Shown: positions 11,171 to 20,874, counted from the stretch's first letter. The stretch: 64,000 nucleotides of DNA from Enterovibrio norvegicus FF-33 (GCF_000286835.2 NZ_AJYD02000038.1:972259-1036258), one strand, 5' to 3'. The notes: a model not told the origin generated them from the letters alone. A program made the numbers and translations.

Positions 11171-11920
11171 TTATTGTTCCGTTGCGTATGTTGCCCACTG
11201 AGACAGCGTATCCAGCGTATCATGCGCTGTTAGATCGACCTGTAAAGGCGTCAAAGAGACACATTTGTTTTCAATGGCATGGAAATCTGTACCCGGACCT
11301 GCATCTTGTTTAGCGCCAGGAGGACCAATCCAAAATATAGGTTGCCCACGCGGATCGGTTTCTTCGATCATGTCTTCTGCACGATGTCGCGCACCAAGAC
11401 GCGTCACCTGCCAGCCATTCAATTCGTCTAGCGGGCAATCAGGCACGTTAATATTTAAAATGCGGTTACGCGGCAATGGGTTGTGTTGATCCAACAGCAC
11501 TGCTTTTTTTACCACTTGTGCGGCTGTATGAAAATGTGTGGAACCACAAAGGGAGACCGCTATCGCAGGCACGCCAAGGAAAAAGCCTTCTGTTGCCGCA
11601 GCAACAGTGCCCGAATAAAGTACGTCATCGCCCAAATTTGCACCGTGATTGATGCCCGCGACGACAAAATCGACTTTTTCTTTGATCAGCGCATTTAATG
11701 CCATGTGCACGCTATCTGTCGGCGTGCCTTGCACTGCATAACGACGCTCAGCGATTTCCCGAATGCGCAGCGGGCTTTCCAATGTCAGCGAGTTCGATGC
11801 ACCTGAACGATTACGATCCGGTGCGACAACGGTGACCGTCGCTATTTCAGATAAGGTTTCCGCCAGCACATTAATGCCTTCAGCAAACACACCATCGTCA
11901 TTACTGATCAATATGTGCAT
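11171..11920 (-). CDS. surE: 5'/3'-nucleotidase SurE
   Basis: SurE is a metal-dependent survival nucleotidase that hydrolyses nucleoside monophosphates. It has 249 residues. The N-terminus [15 protein letters not shown] carries the metal-binding DD pair, followed by [14 protein letters not shown] and the [21 protein letters not shown] block. The ATG at 11920 has GGAG 6 nt upstream; the in-frame ATG at 11932 overlaps that ribosome site and is less likely. The gene overlaps the end of truD by about 20 nt, so translation is probably coupled. Confidence 0.95.
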   Translation of the reverse strand: MHILISNDDGVFAEGINVLAETLSEIATVTVVAPDRNRSGASNSLTLESPLRIREIAERRYAVQGTPTDSVHMALNALIKEKVDFVVAGINHGANLGDDVLYSGTVAAATEGFFLGVPAIAVSLCGSTHFHTAAQVVKKAVLLDQHNPLPRNRILNINVPDCPLDELNGWQVTRLGARHRAEDMIEETDPRGQPIFWIGPPGAKQDAGPGTDFHAIENKCVSLTPLQVDLTAHDTLDTLSQWATYATEQ

Positions 11921-12959
11921 CAGACTCTCCATCCGTTGTGTCTTGAATAAGCTCTCGCATCACAGCCGTGGCAAAGCTTCCTGCAGGTAGCGAGAAAGAC
12001 ACTGTCAGTGTTCCTTCATCGTGAGTCCATGCCATATCTTGCGGGAAGAGCATCAATGCTCGGCGATCGTGTCGCATACGGTTGCTGCGAATAACAGCTA
12101 ACAAGTCCGGCTCTTGGTTGATAATGGCCTGCTCAAATTTACGTGCGTCAGCTTCAGTCGGCAGCGCATTATCGCCAGTCATCGGGCCCGAGATTTGCCA
12201 AATGCCTTTTTCGAGAAGCTCATTAGCTTTATTGATTTCCAGCGCCATTTTCAAGTGATCGGTGTCATCGATCAGCATGTCGCCACGCATTGGTGTATGC
12301 GCCATGTCCTGCTTAATTCGTGCTGACAACACCAAGTTAAACAAGTACGAGCGAGCTGCTGACAAATAGAAACTGCGTTGGCTTTTATCACGCACGCGGA
12401 TTTTGTCTTGGCCCCATTCACGCGCCGCGACGACATTGTTCCCATTACGGCCAAAACGTTGGCTGCCAAAGTAGTTTGGTACACCTTTGTCGCGGATGCT
12501 GACAAGACGCGCTTCGATCGCATCATCACCATCAAAATCTGTGATCACTAACGAGAAGCGATTGCCAATCAAATCACCGGGACGCAGTTTTTTGTCGTGG
12601 CGAGTGGTCTCTAGAATTGCATCGATCCCTTCATGGGTTTCGAGAAATTCAGTCAAATCGGGGTCAGGTTGACCTGGAAGATGCACACTAAACCATTGTT
12701 CAGTGACGGCATGACGGTCTTTTAATCCCGCCCAGCTCACATCACGAGATTTCACCCCACACGCTTTTGCCAATTCATTGACAACATACTTGGTGTTTTC
12801 GCCAATTTTACGGATACGAACAAGGAAATGCTCGCCATGTCCTGCGGGGGTAAAATCAAGCGTTTCGCTGACGAAAAAGTGCTCAGGTTTTGCTTTCAAG
12901 CGACCTGTCGCGGTTGGTTTACCGTTCAGGTAGGCCAACGATGTCATTACATCAGTCAT
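11901..12959 (-). CDS. truD: tRNA pseudouridine(13) synthase TruD
   Basis: TruD converts U13 of tRNA-Glu to pseudouridine. It has 352 residues (E. coli 349). The N-terminal [22 protein letters not shown], the catalytic-Asp motif [17 protein letters not shown] near residue 80 and the block [14 protein letters not shown] are diagnostic. I chose the ATG at 12959, 5 nt after an AAGGAA site and overlapping the ispF stop by 8 bp; an upstream ATG at 12992 is inside ispF and unlikely. Confidence 0.95.
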   Translation of the reverse strand: MTDVMTSLAYLNGKPTATGRLKAKPEHFFVSETLDFTPAGHGEHFLVRIRKIGENTKYVVNELAKACGVKSRDVSWAGLKDRHAVTEQWFSVHLPGQPDPDLTEFLETHEGIDAILETTRHDKKLRPGDLIGNRFSLVITDFDGDDAIEARLVSIRDKGVPNYFGSQRFGRNGNNVVAAREWGQDKIRVRDKSQRSFYLSAARSYLFNLVLSARIKQDMAHTPMRGDMLIDDTDHLKMALEINKANELLEKGIWQISGPMTGDNALPTEADARKFEQAIINQEPDLLAVIRSNRMRHDRRALMLFPQDMAWTHDEGTLTVSFSLPAGSFATAVMRELIQDTTDGESDAHIDQ

Positions 12960-13437
12960 GAGATTCCTTACGGATAATAACGACAGCTTCACAGGCGATG
13001 CCTTCTTTGCGCCCTGTAAAACCTAGTCGTTCAGTGGTGGTCGCTTTCACATTAACGTTACTGATATCCGTTTCGAGATCGTCGGCAATCGCTGCACACA
13101 TGGCATCAATGTGCGGTGCCATTTTAGGTGCTTGCGCCATGATGGTCACATCAAGATTACCGATAACATATCCTTTTGCCTTCACTTTTGCGTAAACGTC
13201 GCGCAGCAGAAAACGGCTATCCGCGCCTTCCCACTCCGCATCTGTGTCCGGAAAGTGACGACCAATGTCGCCTGATGCAATCGCACCAAGCAAGGCGTCA
13301 CAAAGGGCATGAAGTGCCACATCGCCGTCGGAGTGCGCAATCAAGCCTTGCTCATAAGGGATCTTAACGCCACCAATGACAATTGGGCCTTCTCCGCCAA
13401 ATTTGTGTACGTCAAAACCGTGTCCAATACGCATCAT
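12952..13437 (-). CDS. ispF: 2-C-methyl-D-erythritol 2,4-cyclodiphosphate synthase
   Basis: This is the MEP-pathway enzyme that makes MEcPP from CDP-ME 2-phosphate. It has 161 residues, a trimeric zinc enzyme family. The metal ligands are in GHGFDVHKF (Asp and His near residue 10) and [12 protein letters not shown] (His near 35); the C-terminus has [13 protein letters not shown]. Two adjacent ATG codons (13437, 13434) could each be the start. It is 27 nt after ispD and overlaps truD. Confidence 0.96.
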   Translation of the reverse strand: MMRIGHGFDVHKFGGEGPIVIGGVKIPYEQGLIAHSDGDVALHALCDALLGAIASGDIGRHFPDTDAEWEGADSRFLLRDVYAKVKAKGYVIGNLDVTIMAQAPKMAPHIDAMCAAIADDLETDISNVNVKATTTERLGFTGRKEGIACEAVVIIRKESHD

Positions 13438-13464
13438 TGTTTGTCCTCTTGAGGTCTATCCCAG

Positions 13465-14190
13465 CTAGGATCGTTGCGTTAAGAAAAATGCGGCGAGTGC
13501 CAAATCTTCTGGCTGGGTGACTTTAATATTGTCTGCGTGGCCGACGACTAACTTAGGTGTGCCACCCGCAAACTCGATGGCTGATGCTTCATCGGTCACG
13601 GCCAATGATTGCTCAAGCGCACGCTGTAATGCCGTTAGTAATAGATCTCGTCGAAACATTTGTGGTGTAAGTGCATGCCAAAGCTGCTCACGGCACACTG
13701 TATGATCAACGCAACCCTCGGTATTTGCTCGTTTCATCGTGTCTCGCACTGGCGAGGCGAGCAATGCGCCATCTGCATGAGATGTTGCCGCTTCAATAAG
13801 CGCATCAATGTCTTCATGACGAACGCATGGCCTTGCTGCATCGTGCACCATCACCCATTCGGCATGAGTGGCGTTAAGCCCTGCTAAGACCGAATCTGCA
13901 CGCTCTGCACCACCAATTGTCACCACTACCCGATCATCATCAGCCAGCGACGTTGAATGAAAACATTCATCTTCCGCACCAATTGCTATCACCACTTTTG
14001 ACACCTTGGGGTGATCAAGTAAGTAATGCACTGTGTGTTCTAATAAGGTTTTATTGCCAATGGTGAGATATTGTTTGGGACAGGCTGCGCCCATGCGCTT
14101 ACCCACGCCTGCTGCTGGCACAATGGCAACAACATCAGAAACGACGGAGCGAGGCGAGCATTGATTTTCATTACTTGCCGGGGTTGTCAT
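13465..14190 (-). CDS. ispD: 2-C-methyl-D-erythritol 4-phosphate cytidylyltransferase
   Basis: The enzyme transfers CMP from CTP to MEP, the third step of the MEP isoprenoid pathway. It has 241 residues. The nucleotide-binding signature VPAAGVGKRMGAACPKQYL follows about 20 extra residues at the N-terminus, and VMVHDAARPCV and the C-terminal VTQPEDLALA are typical. It lies directly between ftsB and ispF, the common order in gammaproteobacteria. Confidence 0.96.
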   Translation of the reverse strand: MTTPASNENQCSPRSVVSDVVAIVPAAGVGKRMGAACPKQYLTIGNKTLLEHTVHYLLDHPKVSKVVIAIGAEDECFHSTSLADDDRVVVTIGGAERADSVLAGLNATHAEWVMVHDAARPCVRHEDIDALIEAATSHADGALLASPVRDTMKRANTEGCVDHTVCREQLWHALTPQMFRRDLLLTALQRALEQSLAVTDEASAIEFAGGTPKLVVGHADNIKVTQPEDLALAAFFLTQRS

Positions 14191-14219
14191 GATTCTCTTC
14201 GTTTTATAAGGGGAGTACG

Positions 14220-14492
14220 TTAGTCACTCACAATGCGGAAGAACGTTTCTCCCGGTTTTATCATGCCGAGTTCATTACGGGCACGCTCTTCAATCGCTTC
14301 TTGCCCGCGTTTGAGGTCTGCAATTTCTGCGAACATCTGTTGGTTGCGTTGGTTTAGCTTGTCGTTAGCTTGAGCTGTCAACTCAGTCACTGCGCTAACG
14401 TCGAGATATTCTTCCATCCCGTTTTTGCCCCACCAAAGGTGATATTGAAGCCATCCGAACAATACGATCAGCATGACTGTCAGCATTCGCAT
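14220..14492 (-). CDS. ftsB: Cell division protein FtsB
   Basis: FtsB is a small bitopic membrane protein that forms the FtsQLB complex at the septum. With the ATG at 14492 ([25 protein letters not shown]) it has 90 residues: a single N-terminal membrane helix (about 3-20), then a heptad-rich coiled coil ([21 protein letters not shown]) and the conserved [17 protein letters not shown] end. A GAGG site stands 8 nt before this ATG; the ATG at 14516 would put a charged tail before the helix and is not favoured. It heads the operon that ends with rpoS. Confidence 0.95.
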   Translation of the reverse strand: MRMLTVMLIVLFGWLQYHLWWGKNGMEEYLDVSAVTELTAQANDKLNQRNQQMFAEIADLKRGQEAIEERARNELGMIKPGETFFRIVSD

Positions 14493-14572
14493 CGCGTTTT
14501 CCTCACCATGACGCAACCCAGATATGGCGCCGCTTACCTGCGCCGCCCAGAAATATTATGTATAGAGGATAG

Positions 14573-14633
14573 CAATATTCCCACATTCGTCATTGCCACA
14601 CCAGCAATGGCAACGACAAACGTGTGAATATCA
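14573..14633. repeat. Long imperfect inverted repeat in the ftsB leader
   Basis: Between the YbaK-type gene and ftsB two arms of about 25 nt (roughly 14573-14598 and 14608-14633) can form about 22 base pairs with three G-U pairs, one 2-nt bulge and a 9-nt loop. The inner core is TTGCCA/TGGCAA. No U-run follows on the minus strand, so it is not a standard terminator. It could be a structured leader or processing element for ftsB, or a small repeat; function is unknown. Confidence 0.5.
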
Positions 14634-14688
14634 ACATATTGGACAGTATCGAGCGATTTATTAACGGCTTACCTCAGTAACGAGGCCA

Positions 14689-15192
14689 TCACGCATCCGC
14701 TGGCTGTCCAAGAAGGTGAATAGGATTAGGTAATGCAGAGAGGAGAACGGGGAGATCTTTCGCGGCAAACGCAAACGTAAATTCTGGGGGACCTGGCGTA
14801 TACATTAAAGTATCAAAACCAAACAGCGTATCATCAACCAACAATGGGATATGCTCGGGTAATCCAAAGGGACACACTGCACCTGGGACACACCCCAAAG
14901 TGGCGATCATTTCTTCATTCGATGCAATCGAGGGGCGTTTCCCCATCAAGGCCTTCACGCTTTTGCTGTCGAGGCGTGCGTCTTTATGGGTGAGCAATAA
15001 GGCATGTCCGCCCGACTTAAACGACAGAAACAAGCTTTTTGTGGGCGTCGCCGTCCAACCTAGTCGTTCTCCTACACGTTCGTCCGTATCGAAATCTAAA
15101 ATAGGTTCATGCTCCCATTGCTGATAAACAACATCACATGCGGTCATCAGTGCGATGTTCTTCTTCATTATCTCGTCGAGTGTTTGCGACAT
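14689..15192 (-). CDS. YbaK/ProX-type aminoacyl-tRNA deacylase family protein
   Basis: A 167-residue member of the YbaK/prolyl-tRNA editing domain family, whose characterised members hydrolyse misacylated tRNA-Pro or related tRNAs. The segment KSLFLSFKSGGHALLLTHKDARLD and the motif LGCVPGAVCPFGL resemble the ProX (Ala-tRNA-Pro deacylase) type. I chose the ATG at 15192 because its A is also the last base of the argO stop (TAATG), which implies coupling; the frame is open far upstream inside argO but without support. Its exact tRNA substrate cannot be told from sequence. Confidence 0.85.
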   Translation of the reverse strand: MSQTLDEIMKKNIALMTACDVVYQQWEHEPILDFDTDERVGERLGWTATPTKSLFLSFKSGGHALLLTHKDARLDSKSVKALMGKRPSIASNEEMIATLGCVPGAVCPFGLPEHIPLLVDDTLFGFDTLMYTPGPPEFTFAFAAKDLPVLLSALPNPIHLLGQPADA

Positions 15193-15839
15193 TATCCCTC
15201 CCAATTCATCATCCATTTTTGCATGAGCAGATACGCCACATAGATCATCATCGCAGCAACAAGCACGTCTATCACCTGACGCACACGCGGTTTCGATAAT
15301 ACGGGTGATAATTTGGCAGCGCCAAGCGCAATTCCATAAAACCAAACGAGCGAAGCAAGCACGGTGCCAATCGCAAATGCATTGCGTTGCGAGGGTTCAA
15401 ACTGGCCGCCAATTGAGCCAAGTACCACCACGGTGTCGAGATACACATGTGGATTGAGTAGTGTCACGGCTAACGCGCCTAAGATAACAGAGAGTAGGGT
15501 TTTATTGGCTGTTGCTGATGTTGATGTTGATGCACTAGAAGCATCGTCATTTTGAGCCCGCCATGCTTGTCTCAGCGATTGAAACGCGTAAGTGAGAAGA
15601 AACGCAACGCCGCCTAAGGTCACGACATTCAGCAAAATCTCATTGTTCGCTAACATCGCGCCGCCACCAAACACACCAAGAAGGATCAATAGCGCATCGC
15701 AAATAAAACAGATGGTTGCCACAGCCACATGGTGGTGTTTGCGGATCCCTTGGTTCAGTACAAATGCATTCTGCGCCCCAATTGGCACAATCATGCTCAA
15801 TCCTAACCCGAACCCTTGAAGCACTATGCCACTGCTCAT
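15192..15839 (-). CDS. argO: Arginine exporter ArgO (LysE family)
   Basis: An inner-membrane exporter for L-arginine, and in some species lysine. It has 215 residues with about six hydrophobic segments. The N-terminal GFGLGLSMIVPIGAQNAFVLNQGI and the LLNPHVYLDTVVVLGSI block are the LysE/ArgO signatures. A Ser/Thr/Ala-rich stretch (ASSASTSTSATANK) in the central cytoplasmic loop is unusual but plausible as a linker. It is divergent from argP, its activator in E. coli, and its stop overlaps the next gene. Confidence 0.94.
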   Translation of the reverse strand: MSSGIVLQGFGLGLSMIVPIGAQNAFVLNQGIRKHHHVAVATICFICDALLILLGVFGGGAMLANNEILLNVVTLGGVAFLLTYAFQSLRQAWRAQNDDASSASTSTSATANKTLLSVILGALAVTLLNPHVYLDTVVVLGSIGGQFEPSQRNAFAIGTVLASLVWFYGIALGAAKLSPVLSKPRVRQVIDVLVAAMMIYVAYLLMQKWMMNWEG

Positions 15840-15957
15840 TTTGATACATCCTATGTTTTATTTATCGCTAGTACGAGAGAGGTAAAATTAGAGGGATGAC
15901 AAAAGTAAGTAAATCTAATAATTTTAATGATAAATAAGACTAACTAATATGGTTATC

Positions 15958-16851
15958 ATGAAAGGATTGGATTATCGCTGGGTAGAAGCCTTGGATGCCG
16001 TTATTGCCCATGGTGGTTTTGATAAAGCGGCGGAAGCGTTGTTTGTGACGCAATCCGCCGTCTCACAGCGCATTAAGCAATTAGAAAAGTTTGTCGCACA
16101 GCCAGTTTTAGTGCGGGAATCTCCGCCTCAACCCACCGCTATTGGGAAAAAACTGCTGGGGCTCTATCGCCGACTTCAACTGCTGGAAAAAGAATTACTC
16201 CCTGAACTCACGCCCGACGGCTCATCCGTTGCTATCACGGTCCCTATCGCTACCAATGCTGACAGCCTTGCCACATGGTTGCTACCCGCATTGGCACCGC
16301 TGATGAAAGCGCAGTCTTTAGAAATCAATTTGATTGTGGATGACGAAAGCCGAACGCTGAATCGCCTTCGCGCAGGTGAAGCCGTGATTGCCATCAGCAC
16401 GGAGCCCTCACCACTTCAAGGCTGTGTTGCGCCAAAACTGGGAACCATGGAGTACGTCTGTGTTTGTACACCCGCGTTCAAGGCACAGTATTTCCCTCAT
16501 GGACTCAATGCCCAAGCAGTGAGTAAAGCACCTGCTGTGGTATTTGATCGCTTCGACGATATGCACACGCAGTTTGTTTCTGAACGATTCAATCTGCCGA
16601 CTGTAGGCTGGCGTAGCCACATGGTTCGTTCATCCGACGCTTTCGTCAATATGGCAAAACTCGGCGTGGCGTATTGCTTGATCCCTAAACTTCAAATTGA
16701 ACAGGAATTGGCAAACGGCGAGCTTATCGACTTATGCCCCGGAGATGGGGTGACACGCCACCTCTATTGGCATCACTTTGCCACCGAAAGCGGCATACTG
16801 GCGAAAATGACAAAAGCATGCTTAAGTTACGCTCGAGCCGTTTTTCCTTAA
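15958..16851 (+). CDS. argP: LysR-family transcriptional regulator ArgP (IciA)
   Basis: ArgP activates argO in response to arginine, with lysine as the opposing effector. The N-terminal helix-turn-helix (GGFDKAAEALFVTQSAVSQRIKQLEKF, about 17-43) and the effector domain with RSSDAFVNMAKLGVAYCLIPK fit ArgP. The product is 297 residues from the ATG at 15958 (MKGLDYRWVEALDAVI), which aligns with family starts; an ATG three codons earlier (15949) is also possible, and neither has a strong ribosome site. The divergent argO gap (15840-15957) should contain its operator. Confidence 0.94.
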   Translation: MKGLDYRWVEALDAVIAHGGFDKAAEALFVTQSAVSQRIKQLEKFVAQPVLVRESPPQPTAIGKKLLGLYRRLQLLEKELLPELTPDGSSVAITVPIATNADSLATWLLPALAPLMKAQSLEINLIVDDESRTLNRLRAGEAVIAISTEPSPLQGCVAPKLGTMEYVCVCTPAFKAQYFPHGLNAQAVSKAPAVVFDRFDDMHTQFVSERFNLPTVGWRSHMVRSSDAFVNMAKLGVAYCLIPKLQIEQELANGELIDLCPGDGVTRHLYWHHFATESGILAKMTKACLSYARAVFP

Positions 16852-16939
16852 CCCACGCTACATTCTTTCTTCCGTTAGGGATAATCCAGAGACTCTTGCG
16901 GTCAAATCGTGTTGAAATAGACAAAATGGAAGCATTCGT

Positions 16940-17638
16940 ATGAAAAAGCATCTAATAGCCACAGTGTTCGGGGCAACTATCGCCCTTTCTCCTTTCACCT
17001 CTGCCGCATCACCTGACTTTCCGCATTTAGAAACCGTGGGTATTGGCGAAGTGGTTGCTATGCCAGACATGGCAAATATTGATGTGGCTGTATCCCTTAA
17101 TCGCACATCAGCACAAGCCGCAAAAAAAGCGTCTGACGATGCGATTGCCGCCTTGCTTGAACGCCTTAAAAAAATGGGCATAGACAAGAAAGATATCGAA
17201 AGTGCCAACCTCTCGCTGCAACCTCAATACAGCTACCCCAAAAACAGCGAGCCTAAACTCACAGGTTATCGTGCAAGTCGCTCCGTGACAGTAACAGTTC
17301 GAGACCTCGCTAACCTAAATCGCTTATTGGACGGGGCATTGGCTGATGGCCTGAATCGCGTCAATGGCATCTCTTTTTCTTCGAGCAAGGAATCGGAGTT
17401 GAAAGAAAAAGCTCGCATGGCTGCCATTGCTGATGCGCAAGCGAAAGCAAAGTCACTCGCAAATGGATTTGGTGAAACCTTGGCAGGCGTATGGGAAATT
17501 CGCTACGTCGATCAAACGCCAATTCGCCCTGTTATGATGCGAATGGCTGAAGCCACTGCTGATGTCAACGCCACTTATCAAGATGCAGAAATCACCATCA
17601 CAGATCGCGTGAATGTGGTGTACGCGCTCGGCGAATAA
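16940..17638 (+). CDS. yggE: SIMPL-domain protein YggE
   Basis: A periplasmic or exported protein of the SIMPL family, linked in E. coli to protection from oxidative stress; its biochemical role is not known. A signal peptide (MKKHLIATVFGATIALSPFTSAA, about 1-23) precedes the domain, which starts at HLETVGIGEVVAMPDMA and contains YRASRSVTVTVRDL and the final DAEITITDRVNVVYAL. It has 232 residues. It follows argP with its own leader and ends at a strong bidirectional terminator. Confidence 0.93.
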   Translation: MKKHLIATVFGATIALSPFTSAASPDFPHLETVGIGEVVAMPDMANIDVAVSLNRTSAQAAKKASDDAIAALLERLKKMGIDKKDIESANLSLQPQYSYPKNSEPKLTGYRASRSVTVTVRDLANLNRLLDGALADGLNRVNGISFSSSKESELKEKARMAAIADAQAKAKSLANGFGETLAGVWEIRYVDQTPIRPVMMRMAEATADVNATYQDAEITITDRVNVVYALGE

Positions 17639-17675
17639 CGCCCATCTAAGCCATCTAAGGGTTTAAAAAGACAAA

Positions 17676-17706
17676 AAATAAGGCCGCAATGACTGCGGCC
17701 TTATTT
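17676..17706. terminator. Bidirectional terminator between yggE and serA
   Basis: Two perfect 13-bp arms (17676-17688 and 17694-17706) with a 5-nt loop, GC core and A/T-rich flanks on both sides. It lies between convergent genes. Confidence 0.92.
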
Positions 17707-17745
17707 CATGGGAGAAAGACGGTTTGAGGGGGGCAAACGCGTCAA

Positions 17746-18975
17746 TCAGTGAAGGATACGTGCACGCAAGGTGCCATCGATCGCTTTCAGTTTCTTTAAT
17801 GCCTTTTCAGAATGCTCAGTTTCGACGTCGATCACAACATAGCCAAACTCAGCATTAGTTTGCAGATACTGAGCAGCAATGTTGATGCCTTCTTCTGCAA
17901 AGATGGTATTTATCTTGGTCAAAATACCCGGTTTGTTCTGGTGAATGTGCAGCAGGCGTGATGTACCGCTGTGCTCAGGCAGTGATACTTCTGGGAAGTT
18001 AACACAAGACAGCGTTGAACCATTGTCTGAGTACTTCACCATTTTACCCGCGACTTCGATGCCGATATTTTCCTGCGCTTCTTGTGTAGAACCACCGATG
18101 TGCGGCGTCAAAATAACATTGTCGAATGCCTGCAACGGCGACGTAAACGGGTCGCTGTTGGTTTTTGGCTCCGTTGGGAATACGTCAATCGCTGCACCGC
18201 CGATGTGACCGCTTTCCAGTGCGCCGCAAAGTGCGTCGATATCAACCACCGTACCGCGAGCGGCATTAATGAACACAGCGCCTGGCTTCATGCGCGCGAA
18301 CTCTTCGCTACCCATAAGATCTTGAGTGGATACTGTTTCAGGCACATGCAAAGTGATCACGTCGCTTTTGTTAAGCAGTTCTGACATGGAGCCGACTTGT
18401 TGAGCATTTCCCAATGAAAGTTTGCTCTCAATATCGTAGAAGAAAACACGCATACCGAGGTTTTCCGCCAAAATACCCAACTGAGTACCAATATGACCGT
18501 AACCGATGATGCCAAGATTTTTGCCGCGCGCCTCGAACGATTGATCCGCCGATTTCATCCACTCACCACGGTGTGCCTTAGCGTTCTTCGCTGGAATGCC
18601 GCGAAGCAACAATAGGATTTCACCAAGTACTAACTCAGCAACACTGCGGGTGTTAGAGAATGGGGCGTTAAATACAGGGATACCACGCTTTGCAGCCGCG
18701 TTGAGATTGACTTGGTTTGTACCAATGCAGAAACAGCCGACAGCGACCAGTTTCTTTGCCTTTTCAAACACTTTCTCAGTGAGCTGAGTACGAGAACGGA
18801 TACCGACGAAGTGAGCATCAGCAATGGCGGCTTCAAGTTCCTCACCTGCCAATGACCCTTTATGATATTCAATATTGCTATAGCCAGCGCCTTGCAACAC
18901 TTCTATTGCTGTGGGATGAACGCCTTCAAGAAGAAGGATTTTTATTTTGTCTTTTTCAAGCGACACTTTAGCCAT
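17746..18975 (-). CDS. serA: D-3-phosphoglycerate dehydrogenase
   Basis: SerA catalyses the first committed step of serine synthesis, oxidising 3-phosphoglycerate with NAD. It has 409 residues (E. coli 410). The NAD-binding motif GYGHIGTQLG is near residue 157, the catalytic region has NAARGTVVDIDAL and LTPHIGGSTQEAQENIG, and a C-terminal ACT domain (HQNKPGILTKINTIFAEEGINIAAQYL) senses serine. The serA-rpiA pairing is conserved. A clear ATG is at 18975. Confidence 0.97.
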   Translation of the reverse strand: MAKVSLEKDKIKILLLEGVHPTAIEVLQGAGYSNIEYHKGSLAGEELEAAIADAHFVGIRSRTQLTEKVFEKAKKLVAVGCFCIGTNQVNLNAAAKRGIPVFNAPFSNTRSVAELVLGEILLLLRGIPAKNAKAHRGEWMKSADQSFEARGKNLGIIGYGHIGTQLGILAENLGMRVFFYDIESKLSLGNAQQVGSMSELLNKSDVITLHVPETVSTQDLMGSEEFARMKPGAVFINAARGTVVDIDALCGALESGHIGGAAIDVFPTEPKTNSDPFTSPLQAFDNVILTPHIGGSTQEAQENIGIEVAGKMVKYSDNGSTLSCVNFPEVSLPEHSGTSRLLHIHQNKPGILTKINTIFAEEGINIAAQYLQTNAEFGYVVIDVETEHSEKALKKLKAIDGTLRARILH

Positions 18976-19279
18976 GCGGTTCTCATCCTTAAAAACAAAC
19001 CAGAATTACAAAAATTGGTTACGCCATCCAAGTGGCTGGGGGCTGCGATCAAAACTCTGGCCGGTTGAATGATTTTCAACCAAAAAAACGTATCAACCCC
19101 TCATAATTAGTGACTAAGGTAACAAAAAGTTATCCGAAAGGGTAAGAATATTACGTTATAAAAGCGAAAAAAAACGGCGTCTCAGAGACGCCGCTAACTT
19201 ATTGAGTTTCTTGCACGCAAACGTTTGGCTTTCACATCAAAAAAAGTGAAATGCTAAGGGTTTGCTCGCCAAAGAAAAT
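18976..19279. other. Intergenic region between rpiA and serA
   Basis: These 304 bp hold the rpiA terminator at the right (19167-19193) and the serA leader and promoter region at the left. No open frame, riboswitch or RNA gene is recognisable. Confidence 0.6.
19167..19193 (-). terminator. rpiA rho-independent terminator
   Basis: Arms CGGCGTCT/AGACGCCG (19175-19182 and 19186-19193) with a 3-nt loop. The A-run at 19167-19174 is a U-run on the minus strand, downstream of the rpiA stop. Confidence 0.88.
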
Positions 19280-19933
19280 TTAGCTTTTTACGACACCGTT
19301 CGGTGTGCCTTCCAGCACGACGTCAGCGCCACGGTTTGCAAACAAACCAACGGTCACAACACCTGCAATCGCATTGATTTTATCTTCGAGTTCTTTGGCA
19401 TTGGTGATTTGAAGGTTGTGCACATCCAGAATCATGTTGCCGTTATCCGTGGTGCAACCTTCACGGTAGCAAGGGTCACCGCCAAGTTTAACCAGCTCAC
19501 GCGCCACATAAGAACGCGCCATTGGGATCACTTCAACAGGCAATGGGAATTGACCCAGTACATCAACCTTTTTGGTGTCATCAATAATGCAGATGAATTT
19601 ATCAGAAAGAGCTGCGACGATCTTCTCGCGAGTTAATGCTGCACCACCGCCTTTGATCATGTCATTGCCAGGGTTGATTTCGTCCGCACCATCCACGTAG
19701 ATATCCAAACTCGCCACTTCGTTGGCATCAAACACTTGGATTCCGATCTTCTCAAGACGCTCAGTCGATGCGACAGAGCTCGACACTGCACCTTTTATTT
19801 GCTCTTTCATGGTTTCAAGGGCATCGATGAAGTGATTAACGGTTGAGCCAGTGCCAACACCGACAATGCTGCCTTTGGTGACATATTCCAACGCAGCCCA
19901 GCCAGCCGCTTTCTTCATTTCATCCTGAGTCAT
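19280..19933 (-). CDS. rpiA: Ribose-5-phosphate isomerase A
   Basis: The enzyme interconverts ribose 5-phosphate and ribulose 5-phosphate in the pentose phosphate pathway. It has 217 residues (E. coli 219). The phosphate-binding [10 protein letters not shown] near residue 26, [24 protein letters not shown] near 85 and the end [14 protein letters not shown] are family hallmarks. It is transcribed towards serA and has its own terminator. Confidence 0.97.
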   Translation of the reverse strand: MTQDEMKKAAGWAALEYVTKGSIVGVGTGSTVNHFIDALETMKEQIKGAVSSSVASTERLEKIGIQVFDANEVASLDIYVDGADEINPGNDMIKGGGAALTREKIVAALSDKFICIIDDTKKVDVLGQFPLPVEVIPMARSYVARELVKLGGDPCYREGCTTDNGNMILDVHNLQITNAKELEDKINAIAGVVTVGLFANRGADVVLEGTPNGVVKS

Positions 19934-20050
19934 GAGGATCTCCTGCTAAATAAGGGGGAAAAACGCGAGGCCGATTATACAGATCTGTCTCGTTAAGGTG
20001 GGGATTTTTGCGTACCCAGATCTCGTTCTTATCGATCAATGGTGATCGTG

Positions 20051-20653
20051 TCAGATCGACCATTGCCAGTGCCTAGATGGCGTCAAGATCTCAGGCAGTG
20101 GTACGTCCCACACCTCAATAGGTAAGGCATCCACTTGCTGACAATCATGCGCAACCCCTAAAGGTCGTGCGCCTTGTCGGGTCTCATACCACGGAGCCAG
20201 TGTGCGATCATAATAGCCGCCGCCCATGCCTAAGCGCTGTCCGCTTTGATCGAACGCGACCAGTGGCGTGCAAATCAGATCCAGTTTTTCAGCGGGCAAC
20301 ACATCACGCACATCGAGCTTGGGCTCAAGAATGCCGTAACGATTGGCAACAAGTGTCGATTGCGGATGATAGCGAAGAAAGAGCAAGTGCCCTTTGCTGA
20401 ATGGGTGGATCACGGGAAGATAAACCGACTTGCCTTGCGCCCAGCAATACTCGATGAGTGGGGCGGTATCAAGCTCGCCATCAACAGCGAGATACAAAGC
20501 GATATGGGTGGCGCTTTTTACTGCGTCGGATTGCTGAAAGCGCAACAGAAGCGCAGCCGAAGCATCGGTTTGCGCTTGTGCCGTCAGTGCACGGCGTTGG
20601 CTTCGGATATGTTTGCGCAGCGAATTTCGCTGTTCGGAAGCTGTCGCTTGCAT
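20051..20653 (-). CDS. fau: 5-formyltetrahydrofolate cyclo-ligase
   Basis: The enzyme converts 5-formyl-THF to 5,10-methenyl-THF with ATP. It has 200 residues. The C-terminal signature AFDQSGQRLGMGGGYYDRTL and the RYGILEPKLD segment are typical. It follows the 6S RNA gene, the same zapA-ssrS-fau order as in E. coli, where 6S RNA and this gene (ygfA) are on one transcript. Confidence 0.95.
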   Translation of the reverse strand: MQATASEQRNSLRKHIRSQRRALTAQAQTDASAALLLRFQQSDAVKSATHIALYLAVDGELDTAPLIEYCWAQGKSVYLPVIHPFSKGHLLFLRYHPQSTLVANRYGILEPKLDVRDVLPAEKLDLICTPLVAFDQSGQRLGMGGGYYDRTLAPWYETRQGARPLGVAHDCQQVDALPIEVWDVPLPEILTPSRHWQWSI

Positions 20654-20693
20654 CGGCTGTCCTTGCCGTATCGCGGTGTGTATTTTGTGGGGA

Positions 20694-20874
20694 AGGCCCC
20701 AGAGTGCCGTTGGGAATCTTACGCCCTTGAACCCTGCGGTTCAAGGCGGATGGGCAGAACAGACCGTAGGCTTCTCGGTACGAGCCGAGCTTGCACAAAA
20801 GCCTGTAACAACTCACCCTTAGATTTGCTTATCGGCTCAGGGACTCAGATCCACTGACGAACACTCCAGGGTCA
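20694..20874 (-). ncRNA. ssrS: 6S RNA
   Basis: 6S RNA mimics an open promoter and sequesters the sigma-70 holoenzyme in stationary phase. On the minus strand this region has the conserved 5' element GAGTCCCTGAGCCGATA. The matched pair CCTTGAACC/GGTTCAAGGG forms the terminal hairpin, and complementary ends (GGAGTG near 20862-20867 with CACTC near 20701-20705) form the closing stem. Position between zapA and fau is the conserved one. Ends are estimated to within about 10 nt. Confidence 0.92.
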
